The translations under genes were made by a program, and so were the position numbers. The notes beneath the pieces were generated by a model that was not told where the DNA came from, did no database searches, and saw only the letters and a program-made list of their open reading frames with translations. This document shows positions 1 to 7,594 of a stretch of DNA of 16,741 bases, one piece after another; within the stretch, counting starts at the first letter, position 1; each line of letters starts with the position of its first letter. This DNA is from an uncultured Lachnospiraceae bacterium (GTDB lineage Bacteria > Bacillota > Clostridia > Lachnospirales > Lachnospiraceae), in NCBI GenBank assembly GCA_934394615.1, contig CAKRRJ010000054.1, positions 1 through 16,741 of the forward strand. The letters run 5' to 3'.

Positions 1-73
1 AGCCATGATTTCGAGCTTTTACCAGTACCATTCTGGCTGTGTTTTTTATTACCGTAGAATAGCCAGGAAAGCA

Positions 74-111
74 GAAGCAGGCCGGGGCGGGATACCACCC
101 CGGCCTGCTTC
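74..111. terminator. Strong hairpin, probable terminator of the LysR gene
   Basis: Two perfect 14-nt complementary arms (74-87 and 98-111, GAAGCAGGCCGGGG and its complement) flank a 10-nt loop. It lies 29 nt beyond the LysR stop codon. The T-tract is weak on either strand, so termination is inferred from the GC-rich stem and its position. It may also serve a gene to the left of the window. Bases 1-73 contain no gene I can support. Confidence 0.7.
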
Positions 112-139
112 GGACCTTTCGTGAATATTCTTTAAATTT

Positions 140-1024
140 TTATTTTGCGAACTTCTGAAACGCCTTCGATGCCACGCTCTGCGGATATTCCGAGTCGGAA
201 ATCAGCAGGATGTTGCGTTCCGGGAACTGTTCTTCGATCTGGACCTGGAAGATATTTCCGGCGGCGAGTTCGCTGTGGGCGAAGGCTTCGGGGATGAATC
301 CGATGCCAAGGTTGTGGCGCACAGCGGGCAGGATCAGGTCGGTGGTGGCCAGCTCCATATCCGGCGAGAAGGTAAGACCGTACTGCGCAAAGTAGGTATT
401 TAAGAAGGTACGGCTGATGGATTCTGAGGTCAGGCTGATCCAGGGATAGGAGGCCAGCTCCCGGAGTGAGACAGGACGGTCCTTCAGTTCGGAAAAACGG
501 CTGCCGCTGATGAGGATATCCCGGTAGGTGTGCAGCTTTTTCATACGCAGCGGTTCGGAAATGTGGAGCGGAAGGGAAGAAACCACGGCGAAGTCTACCT
601 TGCCGTCCCGCACTGCCTGGATGGAATCCTGGGTACTGTGGTTTAAAATCTGGAAATGAACACCGGGATATTCCTGGTGGAAGGCTTCCATGGCCTCAAA
701 GAGCCAGGAGTGCAGGGCGGTTTCGGTGGCACTGATGGAGATGCTTCCATTTTCCAGCTGGAGCAGGTCACTTAAGTGGCTCTCTGCCCGGAAAAACTGC
801 AGGCAGCCGGCGGAGACATACTCAAAGAACCGGCTTCCCTCAGCAGTCAGCTCCATGCCGGATTTGCTGCGGATGAAAAGACGGCAGCCCAGGTCGCCTT
901 CCAGCTTGTGGATCACGCGTGTCACAGAGGGCTGGCTGGTGTTTAAGGCAGCGGCAGCCCGGGTCAGATTGCTGTATTTGGCAACGTAGTAGAAAATCTT
1001 GTAGTATTCAAAATTGGATGTCAT
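140..1024 (-). CDS. LysR-family transcriptional regulator
   Basis: This is a 294-residue protein, the usual LysR length. The N-terminal winged helix-turn-helix covers about residues 5-65, with the typical A-A-x-x-L-N-x-S-Q-P-S-V-T-R recognition region followed by a helix ending in LGCRLF. The rest resembles the two-lobed effector-binding domain (about 90-290). I start at the ATG at 1024 because GGGAG sits 11 nt upstream. An in-frame ATG at 1156 would add 44 residues, but that stretch covers a promoter-like TATAAT and a perfect palindrome, has no LysR similarity and lacks a ribosome binding site. The gene diverges from the phosphoketolase gene, the standard arrangement for a LysR protein controlling its neighbour. 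Control of xfp is therefore the natural inference. The effector cannot be read from the sequence. Confidence 0.93.
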   Translation of the reverse strand: MTSNFEYYKIFYYVAKYSNLTRAAAALNTSQPSVTRVIHKLEGDLGCRLFIRSKSGMELTAEGSRFFEYVSAGCLQFFRAESHLSDLLQLENGSISISATETALHSWLFEAMEAFHQEYPGVHFQILNHSTQDSIQAVRDGKVDFAVVSSLPLHISEPLRMKKLHTYRDILISGSRFSELKDRPVSLRELASYPWISLTSESISRTFLNTYFAQYGLTFSPDMELATTDLILPAVRHNLGIGFIPEAFAHSELAAGNIFQVQIEEQFPERNILLISDSEYPQSVASKAFQKFAK

Positions 1025-1087
1025 GCGCTGGTGATCTCCCTGTTTTATCAATCGGTTTTTCTCAGAAACCTGTCTTTCTTTATCTCC

Positions 1088-1122
1088 ATTATAATACAGA
1101 AAACCATGAAAATCCATGGTTT
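1088..1122 (-). promoter_or_regulatory. lysR promoter -10 with palindromic operator candidate
   Basis: On the minus strand a perfect TATAAT occupies 1093-1088, about 64 nt before the LysR start. Just upstream, 1101-1108 and 1115-1122 form a perfect inverted repeat AAACCATG-N6-CATGGTTT where the -35 and spacer would be. No good -35 is visible (the best is TGGATT), which fits a regulated promoter. Autoregulation by LysR is inferred. Confidence 0.5.
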
Positions 1123-1132
1123 GCGGCACATC

Positions 1133-1205
1133 CATATCAGATTGATATGAATACAATACGGAAACGGCATTTTACAGATTGGATTGTATGTGAGAAAATA
1201 CAATC
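1133..1205 (+). promoter_or_regulatory. Candidate xfp promoter and LysR operator palindromes
   Basis: Two perfect palindromes lie between the divergent genes: CATATCA-N3-TGATATG at 1133-1149 and GATTGTAT-N8-ATACAATC at 1182-1205. The 7-nt core ATACAAT also appears at 1151-1157. A possible promoter, TTTACA at 1171-1176 and GAAAAT at 1194-1199 with a 17-nt spacer, overlaps the second palindrome. The palindromes are directly visible; the promoter assignment is moderate to weak. Confidence 0.45.
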
Positions 1206-1247
1206 GAAAACGTTAGAAAATTAACGAAGCACAACTCTCAAACAGAA

Positions 1248-1279
1248 CGCAACGTTTCCCATGTTGCGCAAACAGCAAC
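1248..1279 (+). repeat. Competing inverted repeats in the xfp leader
   Basis: CGCAAC at 1248-1253 is complementary to GTTGCG at 1263-1268. The same GTTGC (1263-1267) is also complementary to GCAAC at 1275-1279. The two hairpins are mutually exclusive and end 20 nt before the xfp ribosome binding site. The arms are short (5-6 nt), so chance is possible. Confidence 0.35.
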
Positions 1280-1311
1280 GAAATGACATGAGCAAAGAAA
1301 GAGGTAATGTT

Positions 1312-3693
1312 ATGGAGAACAACACCTGTCTGGAAAAGCAGCCTTTATGTGAGGAAATGCTGGAAAAGATGAATGCCTACTGGCGTGCGGCAAATTATCT
1401 GTCTGCCGGTCAGTTATACCTGTTAGACAATCCGCTGTTAAAGAAACCGCTGAGCATGGATCAGATTAAAAAGAAGATCGTCGGACACTGGGGAACTGTG
1501 CCGGGACAGAACTTCGTGTATGTACACTGCAACCGTGCCATCAAGCGTTACGATCTGGATATGATCCTTCTTTCCGGTCCGGGCCATGGCGGTAACTTCC
1601 TGATCGCCAACACCTATCTGGACGGAAGCTACAGCGAGGTGTATCCGAACATCAGCCAGGATGAGGAAGGCATGAAGAAGATGTTCAAGCAGTTCTCCTT
1701 CCCGTGCGGTGTTCCGAGCCACTGCGCACCGGAGACTCCTGGTTCCATCAACGAGGGCGGTGAGCTGGGTTACTCCATTGCCCATGCATTTGGCGCTGTA
1801 TTTGATAACCCGGATCTGATCGCAACGGTGGTTGTGGGAGACGGTGAAGCAGAGACCGGTCCGCTGGCAACGTCCTGGCAGTCCAATAAATTCTTAAACC
1901 CGATTACCGATGGCGCGGTTCTTCCGATCCTGCACTTAAACGGATATAAGATCAGCAACCCGACCATTTTCTCCCGTATTCCGCATGATGAGATTAAGTC
2001 CTTCTTTGAGGGCTGTGGCTGGAAGCCGTACTTTGTTGAGGGCGATGACCCGATGACCATGCACAAGAAGATGGCAGAGACCATGGATGCCGTGATCGAG
2101 GAAATCAAGGCAATCCAGCAGCACGCAAGAGAGGAGCAGGATCCGGAGCGTCCGAAGTGGCCAATGATCATCCTTCGTACTCCAAAAGGCTGGACTGGTC
2201 CGAAATTCGTGGACGGACAACAGATCGAAGGTTCTTTCCGTGCGCATCAGGTTCCGATCAGCATGGAGAAGCCGGAGCATTTACAGCTTCTGGAAGACTG
2301 GTTAAAGAGCTATCATGCAGAGGAGCTGTTCGATGAGAACGGACGCCTGATCCCGGAGCTGGCAGAACTGGCACCGAAGGGCAATGCCCGCCTGGGCGCT
2401 AACCCGCACGCAAACGGCGGCCTGCTTCTGAAAGACCTTCGCCTCCCGGATTTCCGCGAGTATGGCATTCCGGTGGAGCCGGGCAAAACCAAGGCCCAGG
2501 ATATGATTGAGCTTGGCGGCTATATCCGCGACATTTTCAAACTCAATGAAGACAGCAAGAACTTCCGTATTTTTGGACCCGATGAGAGCATGTCCAATCG
2601 TCTATATAAAGTATTTGAAGAGCAGAACCGCGACTGGAACGGCGAGCTGCTTCCGACTGATGACAAGCTGGCAAGAAATGGCCGCATCATGGACGGCATG
2701 CTGAGCGAGCATATGTGCGAGGGCTGGCTGGAAGGTTATCTGCTGACTGGCCGTCACGGTTTCTTCGCAAGCTATGAGGCATTCATCCGCATCGTGGATT
2801 CTATGGCAGCACAGCACGCAAAGTGGTTAAAGGTCTGCAACCAGCTGTCCTGGAGACGTCCGATCGCGTCCCTGAACTTTATTCTGACTTCCAACGTATG
2901 GCAGCAGGATCACAACGGGTTTACCCATCAGGATCCGGGCTTCTTAGACCACATCGCCAACAAGAAAGCAGATGTTGTTCGCATGTATCTCCCGCCGGAT
3001 ACCAACTGTCTGCTTTCCTGCTTTGACCACTGCATCAAGAGCAAGAACTATGTGAATGCTATTGTTGCCTCCAAGCATCCGAGCTGCCAGTGGCTGTCCA
3101 TGGAACAGGCTGTCAAGCACTGTACCCAGGGTATTGGCATCTGGGAGTGGGCAAGCAACGACTGCGGCGAGGAGCCAGATGTGGTTATGGCATGCTGCGG
3201 CGATACCCCGACCCTGGAGACCATGGCGGCTGTTACCATCCTGCGGGATGAACTTCCGGAATTAAAGATCCGCGTGGTAAACGTGGTAGACCTGTTCAAG
3301 ATGGAGAGTGACCACAAGCATCCGCACGGCTTAAGCGATGCCGAGTATGACGCGATCTTCACCCCGGACAAACCGATTATTTTCGCCTTCCACGGATATC
3401 CGACCCTGATCCACGAGCTGACTTATGAGCGCAACAATCATAACATGTCCGTTCACGGATATCAGGAGGAAGGTACCATCACCACACCATTCGATATGCG
3501 TGTTCAGAACCAGCTTGACCGCTTCAGCCTGGTAAAAGATGCTGTGATGCATCTGCCGCAGTTGGGCAACCGCGGTTCCTTCCTGATCCAGAAGATGAAC
3601 GACAAACTGGTAGAGCACAAGCAGTACATTGCCGAGTATGGCCAGGATATGGAGGAAATCCGCAACTGGGAGTGGCATGTGCCGGAAGAATAA
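1312..3693 (+). CDS. xfp: Phosphoketolase (xylulose 5-phosphate/fructose 6-phosphate)
   Basis: This 793-residue thiamine diphosphate enzyme cleaves xylulose 5-phosphate, and often fructose 6-phosphate, with inorganic phosphate to acetyl phosphate and a shorter aldose phosphate. Its length fits the family (about 790-825). Family motifs are visible in order: GPGHGGN at about 89-95, the cofactor-binding GDGEAETGP at 176-184, GPDES at about 422-426, and [10 protein letters not shown] from about 534. The C-terminal part carries the conserved [10 protein letters not shown] region. The ATG at 1312 is chosen because AGAGGT ends 6 nt upstream. In-frame ATGs at 1261 and 1288 lack such a site and lie in an inverted-repeat leader. 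The frame is intact throughout. The gene stands alone between a LysR gene and a terminator; no acetate kinase is adjacent. Whether it accepts both sugar phosphates cannot be decided by eye. Confidence 0.97.
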   Translation: MENNTCLEKQPLCEEMLEKMNAYWRAANYLSAGQLYLLDNPLLKKPLSMDQIKKKIVGHWGTVPGQNFVYVHCNRAIKRYDLDMILLSGPGHGGNFLIANTYLDGSYSEVYPNISQDEEGMKKMFKQFSFPCGVPSHCAPETPGSINEGGELGYSIAHAFGAVFDNPDLIATVVVGDGEAETGPLATSWQSNKFLNPITDGAVLPILHLNGYKISNPTIFSRIPHDEIKSFFEGCGWKPYFVEGDDPMTMHKKMAETMDAVIEEIKAIQQHAREEQDPERPKWPMIILRTPKGWTGPKFVDGQQIEGSFRAHQVPISMEKPEHLQLLEDWLKSYHAEELFDENGRLIPELAELAPKGNARLGANPHANGGLLLKDLRLPDFREYGIPVEPGKTKAQDMIELGGYIRDIFKLNEDSKNFRIFGPDESMSNRLYKVFEEQNRDWNGELLPTDDKLARNGRIMDGMLSEHMCEGWLEGYLLTGRHGFFASYEAFIRIVDSMAAQHAKWLKVCNQLSWRRPIASLNFILTSNVWQQDHNGFTHQDPGFLDHIANKKADVVRMYLPPDTNCLLSCFDHCIKSKNYVNAIVASKHPSCQWLSMEQAVKHCTQGIGIWEWASNDCGEEPDVVMACCGDTPTLETMAAVTILRDELPELKIRVVNVVDLFKMESDHKHPHGLSDAEYDAIFTPDKPIIFAFHGYPTLIHELTYERNNHNMSVHGYQEEGTITTPFDMRVQNQLDRFSLVKDAVMHLPQLGNRGSFLIQKMNDKLVEHKQYIAEYGQDMEEIRNWEWHVPEE

Positions 3694-3732
3694 GTGTAAG
3701 TAATAATCAGGTAGAAGTATTATATATAGAAG

Positions 3733-3766
3733 AAACGCCGTCCCGGCAAACCCGGGGCGGCGTTTT
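3733..3766. terminator. Bidirectional terminator between xfp and gntR
   Basis: A 14-bp stem with one T-G wobble (3733-3746 with 3752-3765) and a 5-nt loop is followed by T residues on the plus strand. On the minus strand it is followed by a T-rich TTTCTTCT. It lies between the two converging stop codons and should serve both. A nearly identical copy occurs at 8788-8828. Confidence 0.88.
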
Positions 3767-3782
3767 CGTGTTGTGATAGGAA

Positions 3783-4445
3783 TTATATGGCGGAAATTTG
3801 CTTCTGGAACAGGCTGTTGACAGCTGCTTCCTTAGATTTGATGAGGTGCAGGGTAATAGCAGCTGATGCCTCTTCTTTCTGATCATTTAAAATATAGCGG
3901 ATCAGTTCGATATGTTCCCGCGCAGCTTCAATATGCCGCTCCCAGATATCCTGACCGGAAAACAGGCGGATGCGCTGGTTCTGGTCATAGATGTGATCGA
4001 GCATGTCGTTGAAGAATTTATTCGGGCAGGCTTTGTTGAGCAGTCGGTGCAGTTTATCGTCAAGGCAGCAGAACTCCTCTGGAGTTTTTGCAGACGGGGC
4101 AGTCTGAATGAGTTGTTCGGATGCCTTCTGAATTTCAATCAGTGCATCCCGGTCGATGCGGTTCATATAATTATTGATGATAAATGGTTCCAGAAGGATG
4201 CGGGCTTCAAAGGTCTGGTTGATCTCGACCAGAGTAAGTCCGGTTACCATAACGCCTTTTTTGGGGATGATCCGAACAAAACCTTCCTGTTCCAGCTTGT
4301 TGAGCGCTTCGCGGATCGGGGTGCGGCTGGCATCGATCTCTTCGATCAGGTCAGCTTCATTTAAAAATGTGTTTGGTTTGTAATCACAGGAAATAATCCG
4401 TTCTTTGATGATCTGATATGCTTTGTTTTTCAGATTCGTAGTCAT
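3783..4445 (-). CDS. GntR-family regulator, FadR/FCD subfamily
   Basis: The 220-residue protein has an N-terminal GntR winged helix (about residues 5-70), with ASRTPIREALNKLEQEG as the classic recognition segment and a wing at RIIPKKGVMV. The C-terminal all-helical FCD ligand domain (about 75-215) has candidate metal-binding residues D129, H133, H178 and H200. FCD regulators usually respond to hydroxy acids, sugar acids or other carboxylates. The ATG at 4445 is preferred because AAGGAG lies 11 nt upstream. A GTG at 4487 would extend the protein by 14 residues without a ribosome binding site and through an inverted repeat. It diverges from the TRAP operon, which is therefore its probable target, and shares a bidirectional terminator with xfp. 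Confidence 0.93.
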   Translation of the reverse strand: MTTNLKNKAYQIIKERIISCDYKPNTFLNEADLIEEIDASRTPIREALNKLEQEGFVRIIPKKGVMVTGLTLVEINQTFEARILLEPFIINNYMNRIDRDALIEIQKASEQLIQTAPSAKTPEEFCCLDDKLHRLLNKACPNKFFNDMLDHIYDQNQRIRLFSGQDIWERHIEAAREHIELIRYILNDQKEEASAAITLHLIKSKEAAVNSLFQKQISAI

Positions 4446-4474
4446 GAAACTATCTTCTCCTTGTATTTGTTTGC

Positions 4475-4487
4475 GTGACTTTGTCAC
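4475..4487 (-). promoter_or_regulatory. Inverted repeat in the gntR leader
   Basis: GTGAC-TTT-GTCAC is a perfect 13-nt palindrome located 30 nt before the chosen gntR start and downstream of its likely promoter. It could be an autoregulatory operator, but nothing beyond symmetry and position supports this. Confidence 0.3.
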
Positions 4488-4545
4488 TCGATTGTTTAAT
4501 CATTTGCCATGATCATGCAGGCACACATCTGGCTTTCCCATACTT

Positions 4546-4573
4546 GTTATATTTTATCATATAACCATGTAAA
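4546..4573 (-). promoter_or_regulatory. Probable sigma-A promoter of gntR
   Basis: On the minus strand TTTACA (4573-4568) and TATAAC (4551-4546) are separated by 16 nt. This gives a leader of roughly 100 nt before the GntR start. Both hexamers match consensus at five of six positions. Confidence 0.55.
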
Positions 4574-4623
4574 GAGCATATTAAAAAATGCAGAATGGAT
4601 CACAAAAATATGAAAATCGTATT

Positions 4624-4645
4624 TATGATGTATACAAGATACATC
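4624..4645 (+). promoter_or_regulatory. Candidate operator overlapping a -10 of the TRAP operon
   Basis: GATGTAT-N5-ATACATC (4627-4645) is a perfect 7-bp inverted repeat about 78 nt before the dctP start. A TATGAT hexamer at 4624-4629 overlaps it, but no convincing -35 is seen. Short GTAT/ATAC-type palindromes are typical for FCD-type GntR proteins, so the neighbouring GntR protein is the likely ligand of this site (inference). Confidence 0.45.
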
Positions 4646-4722
4646 CTTTTTCTTTTGAAAACGCATGTGATAACATAAAATCATACAAAAGATGTTGTAA
4701 AAACCAGGAGGGAAAAGAGAAA

Positions 4723-5808
4723 ATGAACAAAAAACTTGGCGTAGTATTAGCAGCTGCAATGGCAGTTACCAGCATGACCGGATGCGGAGGAAGCTCCTCC
4801 GGCACTTCCACAACAGCAGCAGACACTGCAGCAGCAACCACCGCAGCAGAGGCAGCCGCTGACAAGGCAGCAGCAGATGGCAGTGAGGCAAAAGCTCCGG
4901 TTGGCGATCCAATCGAGCTGACCTTTGGACATGGTCAGGCTGAGGGTCATCCGTACCAGCAGGCCGCTCTCTATTTCAAGGATCTGGTTGAGAAAGAGTC
5001 CGGCGGTTCCATTACCGTAACGGTTGCTCCGAATGGTACCCTTGGTGATGAGCGTGAATCTGTAGAGGCACTGCAGATGGGCACCATGGATATCAGCGTA
5101 GCTGTTGCAGCAGCATTGAGCGGATTCGATTCCAACATGGACGTATTTAACATGCCGTACCTGTTTGAATCCCGTGAGGAGGCATTCAAGGTTCTGGATG
5201 GAGAGGTAGGACAGGAGCTGTTCGGAAACCTGGAGAGCCAGGGAATTAAGGTATTCGGTACCTACGATCTGGGCTTCCGCAGCATGACAAACTCCACCAG
5301 ACCGATCGAGACTCCGGATGACTGCAAGGGCCTTCGTGTTCGTACTCTTGAAAGCTCTGTATGTGTAGACGCGCTTGGCGCCCTTGGCATGGATGCAGTT
5401 TCCATGAGCTTCAGTGAGCTGTTCACCGCACTTCAGACCGGCGCTGTAGATGGCCAGGAGAACCCGCTGTTCACCATTTACAACTCTCGTTTCTATGAGG
5501 TTCAGAAATATCTGTCCCTGACCGAGCACTTCTACCCGGTATGTCCGCTGATGATGAGCGAGATCACCTGGAACAAGTTAAGTCCGGAGCAGCAGGATAT
5601 TGTGGCAGACGCTATGAAGAAATCTGTGGATTACGAGCGTGAACTGGCTGGCGAAGAGTTAGATAAGATGCTGGAAGGCTGCAAGGAGAAAGGCATGGAA
5701 GTCAACGAAGTGGACAAGGCTCCGTTCATCGAGGCAGTACAGCCGGTATATGAGAAATATAGTTCCCAGTTTGGCGATCTGATCGAGAAGATCAACGCAG
5801 CAAAATAA
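4723..5808 (+). CDS. dctP: TRAP transporter solute-binding lipoprotein, DctP family
   Basis: This 361-residue extracytoplasmic receptor belongs to a tripartite ATP-independent transporter for an organic acid. The N-terminus is a lipoprotein signal (charged MNKK, hydrophobic stretch, lipobox MTGC with Cys21). A low-complexity Ala/Thr/Ser linker follows to about residue 60, encoded by GCA-rich triplets. The DctP fold runs from about 65 to 355. Family landmarks are GTLGDERESVEALQMG, the LGFRSMTNS segment, and P-D-D-C-K-G-L-R-V-R (about 198-207). In this family an arginine of the last motif, probably Arg207, salt-bridges the ligand carboxylate. AGGAGGG ends about 10 nt before the ATG. Upstream in-frame ATGs run through the operator and lack a signal sequence. 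It is the first gene of the dctPQM operon. Confidence 0.96.
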   Translation: MNKKLGVVLAAAMAVTSMTGCGGSSSGTSTTAADTAAATTAAEAAADKAAADGSEAKAPVGDPIELTFGHGQAEGHPYQQAALYFKDLVEKESGGSITVTVAPNGTLGDERESVEALQMGTMDISVAVAAALSGFDSNMDVFNMPYLFESREEAFKVLDGEVGQELFGNLESQGIKVFGTYDLGFRSMTNSTRPIETPDDCKGLRVRTLESSVCVDALGALGMDAVSMSFSELFTALQTGAVDGQENPLFTIYNSRFYEVQKYLSLTEHFYPVCPLMMSEITWNKLSPEQQDIVADAMKKSVDYERELAGEELDKMLEGCKEKGMEVNEVDKAPFIEAVQPVYEKYSSQFGDLIEKINAAK

Positions 5809-5827
5809 CAGAGGAGGCAGTCAGGCT

Positions 5828-6310
5828 ATGACGAAAATGATTAAGGGAATCGACAAAGCAGTAAACGGATTTCTGACATGGGTCGTTGTACTGATGCTTG
5901 CCGTGATGTCAGTGGTTGTGTTTGGACAGGTGGTTTTCCGCCTTGTCCATGCCACCATTCCGTGGAGTGAAGAGTTATCCAAGTACATGCTGATCTGGAC
6001 TACATTCCTGGGTTCGGCGCTCTGTGTACGCAAAGGTTCTCTGGTAGGTCTTGAAATTCTGTTCATGATGCTCCCGAAAAAAGCGGTCAAGGCAGTAATG
6101 CTTCTGGTACAGGCAGCAACCGCGGCATTCATGGTATTTCTGATCGTAATGGGATATAAGACAGCAGGTCTTGTATGGAATCAGACCACACCGGTACTGA
6201 AAATGCCTATGGGACTGATGTATGCTTCCATTCCGACCGGCGCAGTATTCATGCTGATCAACACCATTATCGTAGTTTATTATCAGATCACAGGGGAGGA
6301 CGTAAAATGA
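5828..6310 (+). CDS. dctQ: TRAP transporter small membrane subunit, DctQ family
   Basis: The 160-residue membrane protein has four predicted transmembrane segments (about 14-38, 53-68, 87-109 and 129-152). It carries the DctQ signature W-S-E-E-L-S-K-Y at 46-53. DctQ supports the large DctM subunit at the cytoplasmic membrane. GAGGAGG lies 10 nt before the ATG and the gap after dctP is 19 nt. Its stop overlaps the dctM start in an ATGA arrangement, indicating translational coupling. Confidence 0.94.
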   Translation: MTKMIKGIDKAVNGFLTWVVVLMLAVMSVVVFGQVVFRLVHATIPWSEELSKYMLIWTTFLGSALCVRKGSLVGLEILFMMLPKKAVKAVMLLVQAATAAFMVFLIVMGYKTAGLVWNQTTPVLKMPMGLMYASIPTGAVFMLINTIIVVYYQITGEDVK

Positions 6311-7581
6311 CAGCAGTATTGTTCATAAGTATGGTAATCCTGCTTTTCGCAGGTGTTCCGATCGCTTTTGTGCTGGGCGGCTCCTCCGTGCTGGCACTGG
6401 CCGCAGGCGGCGGCACCAATATGTCAATCGTGATCCAGAGAATGTTTTCCGGGACCGGAAGCTTTACTCTGCTGGCAATTCCGTTCTTCGTTCTTGCCGG
6501 AAACCTGATGAGCTCCGGCGGTATTTCCCGTCGTCTGGTAAATTTATGCAACAGCTTCCTGGGGCATATTCCGGGCGGCCTGGCTATGGTTGCCGTGGCA
6601 ACCTGCGCCTTCTTCGCAGCAATCTCCGGTTCCAGCGCAGCAACCGCAGCGGCTGTCGGCGCGATCATTGTTCCGGAAATGCTCAAACACAAATATGACC
6701 GCAACTTTGCGGCTGGTACCATTGCTTCTTCCGCTGAGCTGGGCGTTATCATTCCGCCGAGTATCGGCCTGATCCAGTACGGTGTTGCTGCAGAGCAGTC
6801 CATCGGTGACCTGTTCAAGGCAGGTTTCCTTCCGGGATTATTCATCTGCGGAACCATTATGGCTATGGCTCATCATCTTGCAAAGAAACAGGGATTCGTT
6901 CCGGTGGAAAAAGCAAGCTGGGCTGAGCGTGGAAAAGCATTTAAGGATGCAATCCTCGCAATCCTGATGCCGGTCATTATCCTGGGCGGTATTTACAGTG
7001 GATTCTTTACCCCGACTGAGGCAGCCGTTGTTTCCGTATTCTATGGCCTGGTTGTTGGTGTCTTTGTATACAGAGAGATCAAGCTGAAAGACTTAAAGAA
7101 AATCTTCTATGAGTCTGTCCTGACCATGGCAACCGTTCTTCTGATCATGTCCGCATCCACCATTTTTGGCTGGATCCTGGCAAAACAGCAGATCCCGCAG
7201 GCTCTGGCAAAAGCATTCCTGGGAATTTCTGACAGCAAGTATGTATTCCTGCTTCTCATCAATGTTATGCTTCTTGTAGTCGGCATGGTTTGTGAGGCTG
7301 GCGCGGCTATGGTAATCCTGGCTCCGCTGCTTGCACCGATCGCTCAGACCCTTGGCATTGACCTGATCCATTTCGGTATCATTATGATGACCAACCTGGC
7401 TATCGGCATGATGACACCTCCGGTAGGTGTAAACCTGTACGTTGTCTGTGACAGCGCAAATGTAAAGATTGAGGGTATGATGAAGTACCTAATGCGGTAT
7501 TTCGCGGTTCTGATCGCGGATCTTCTGATCATTACCTACTTCCCGCCGCTGTCTTTACTGATTCCAACATTGCTGAAATAA
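6307..7581 (+). CDS. dctM: TRAP transporter large membrane subunit, DctM family
   Basis: The protein has 424 residues, the usual DctM length. This subunit carries out ion-coupled substrate translocation. It is highly hydrophobic, with about 12 membrane segments, and shows family motifs: IPFFVLAGNLM, ISGSSAATAAAVG, GVIIPPSI, EAGAAMVILAPLL and MMTPPVGVNLYV. The ATG at 6307 overlaps the dctQ stop by 4 nt and is preceded by GGGGAGGA. A longer in-frame ATG at 6175 would give 44 extra residues of non-family sequence that are only the dctQ reading frame shifted. The coupling ion (Na+ or H+) and the substrate are not evident. Confidence 0.96.
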   Translation: MTAVLFISMVILLFAGVPIAFVLGGSSVLALAAGGGTNMSIVIQRMFSGTGSFTLLAIPFFVLAGNLMSSGGISRRLVNLCNSFLGHIPGGLAMVAVATCAFFAAISGSSAATAAAVGAIIVPEMLKHKYDRNFAAGTIASSAELGVIIPPSIGLIQYGVAAEQSIGDLFKAGFLPGLFICGTIMAMAHHLAKKQGFVPVEKASWAERGKAFKDAILAILMPVIILGGIYSGFFTPTEAAVVSVFYGLVVGVFVYREIKLKDLKKIFYESVLTMATVLLIMSASTIFGWILAKQQIPQALAKAFLGISDSKYVFLLLINVMLLVVGMVCEAGAAMVILAPLLAPIAQTLGIDLIHFGIIMMTNLAIGMMTPPVGVNLYVVCDSANVKIEGMMKYLMRYFAVLIADLLIITYFPPLSLLIPTLLK

Positions 7582-7594
7582 GGAGAACCTCATC

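Noticed and set aside
5..124. 39-codon open frame at the left edge
   Set aside because: It runs straight through the GC-rich terminator hairpin and has no ribosome binding site or family resemblance.
3912..4364. 150-codon plus-strand open frame opposite gntR
   Set aside because: It is antisense to a clear GntR/FCD protein and has no independent support.
4747..5529. 260-codon minus-strand open frame opposite dctP
   Set aside because: It is the antisense of a well-supported TRAP-binding protein. Its Cys-rich composition comes from GCA repeats read backwards, and it has no ribosome binding site or family resemblance.
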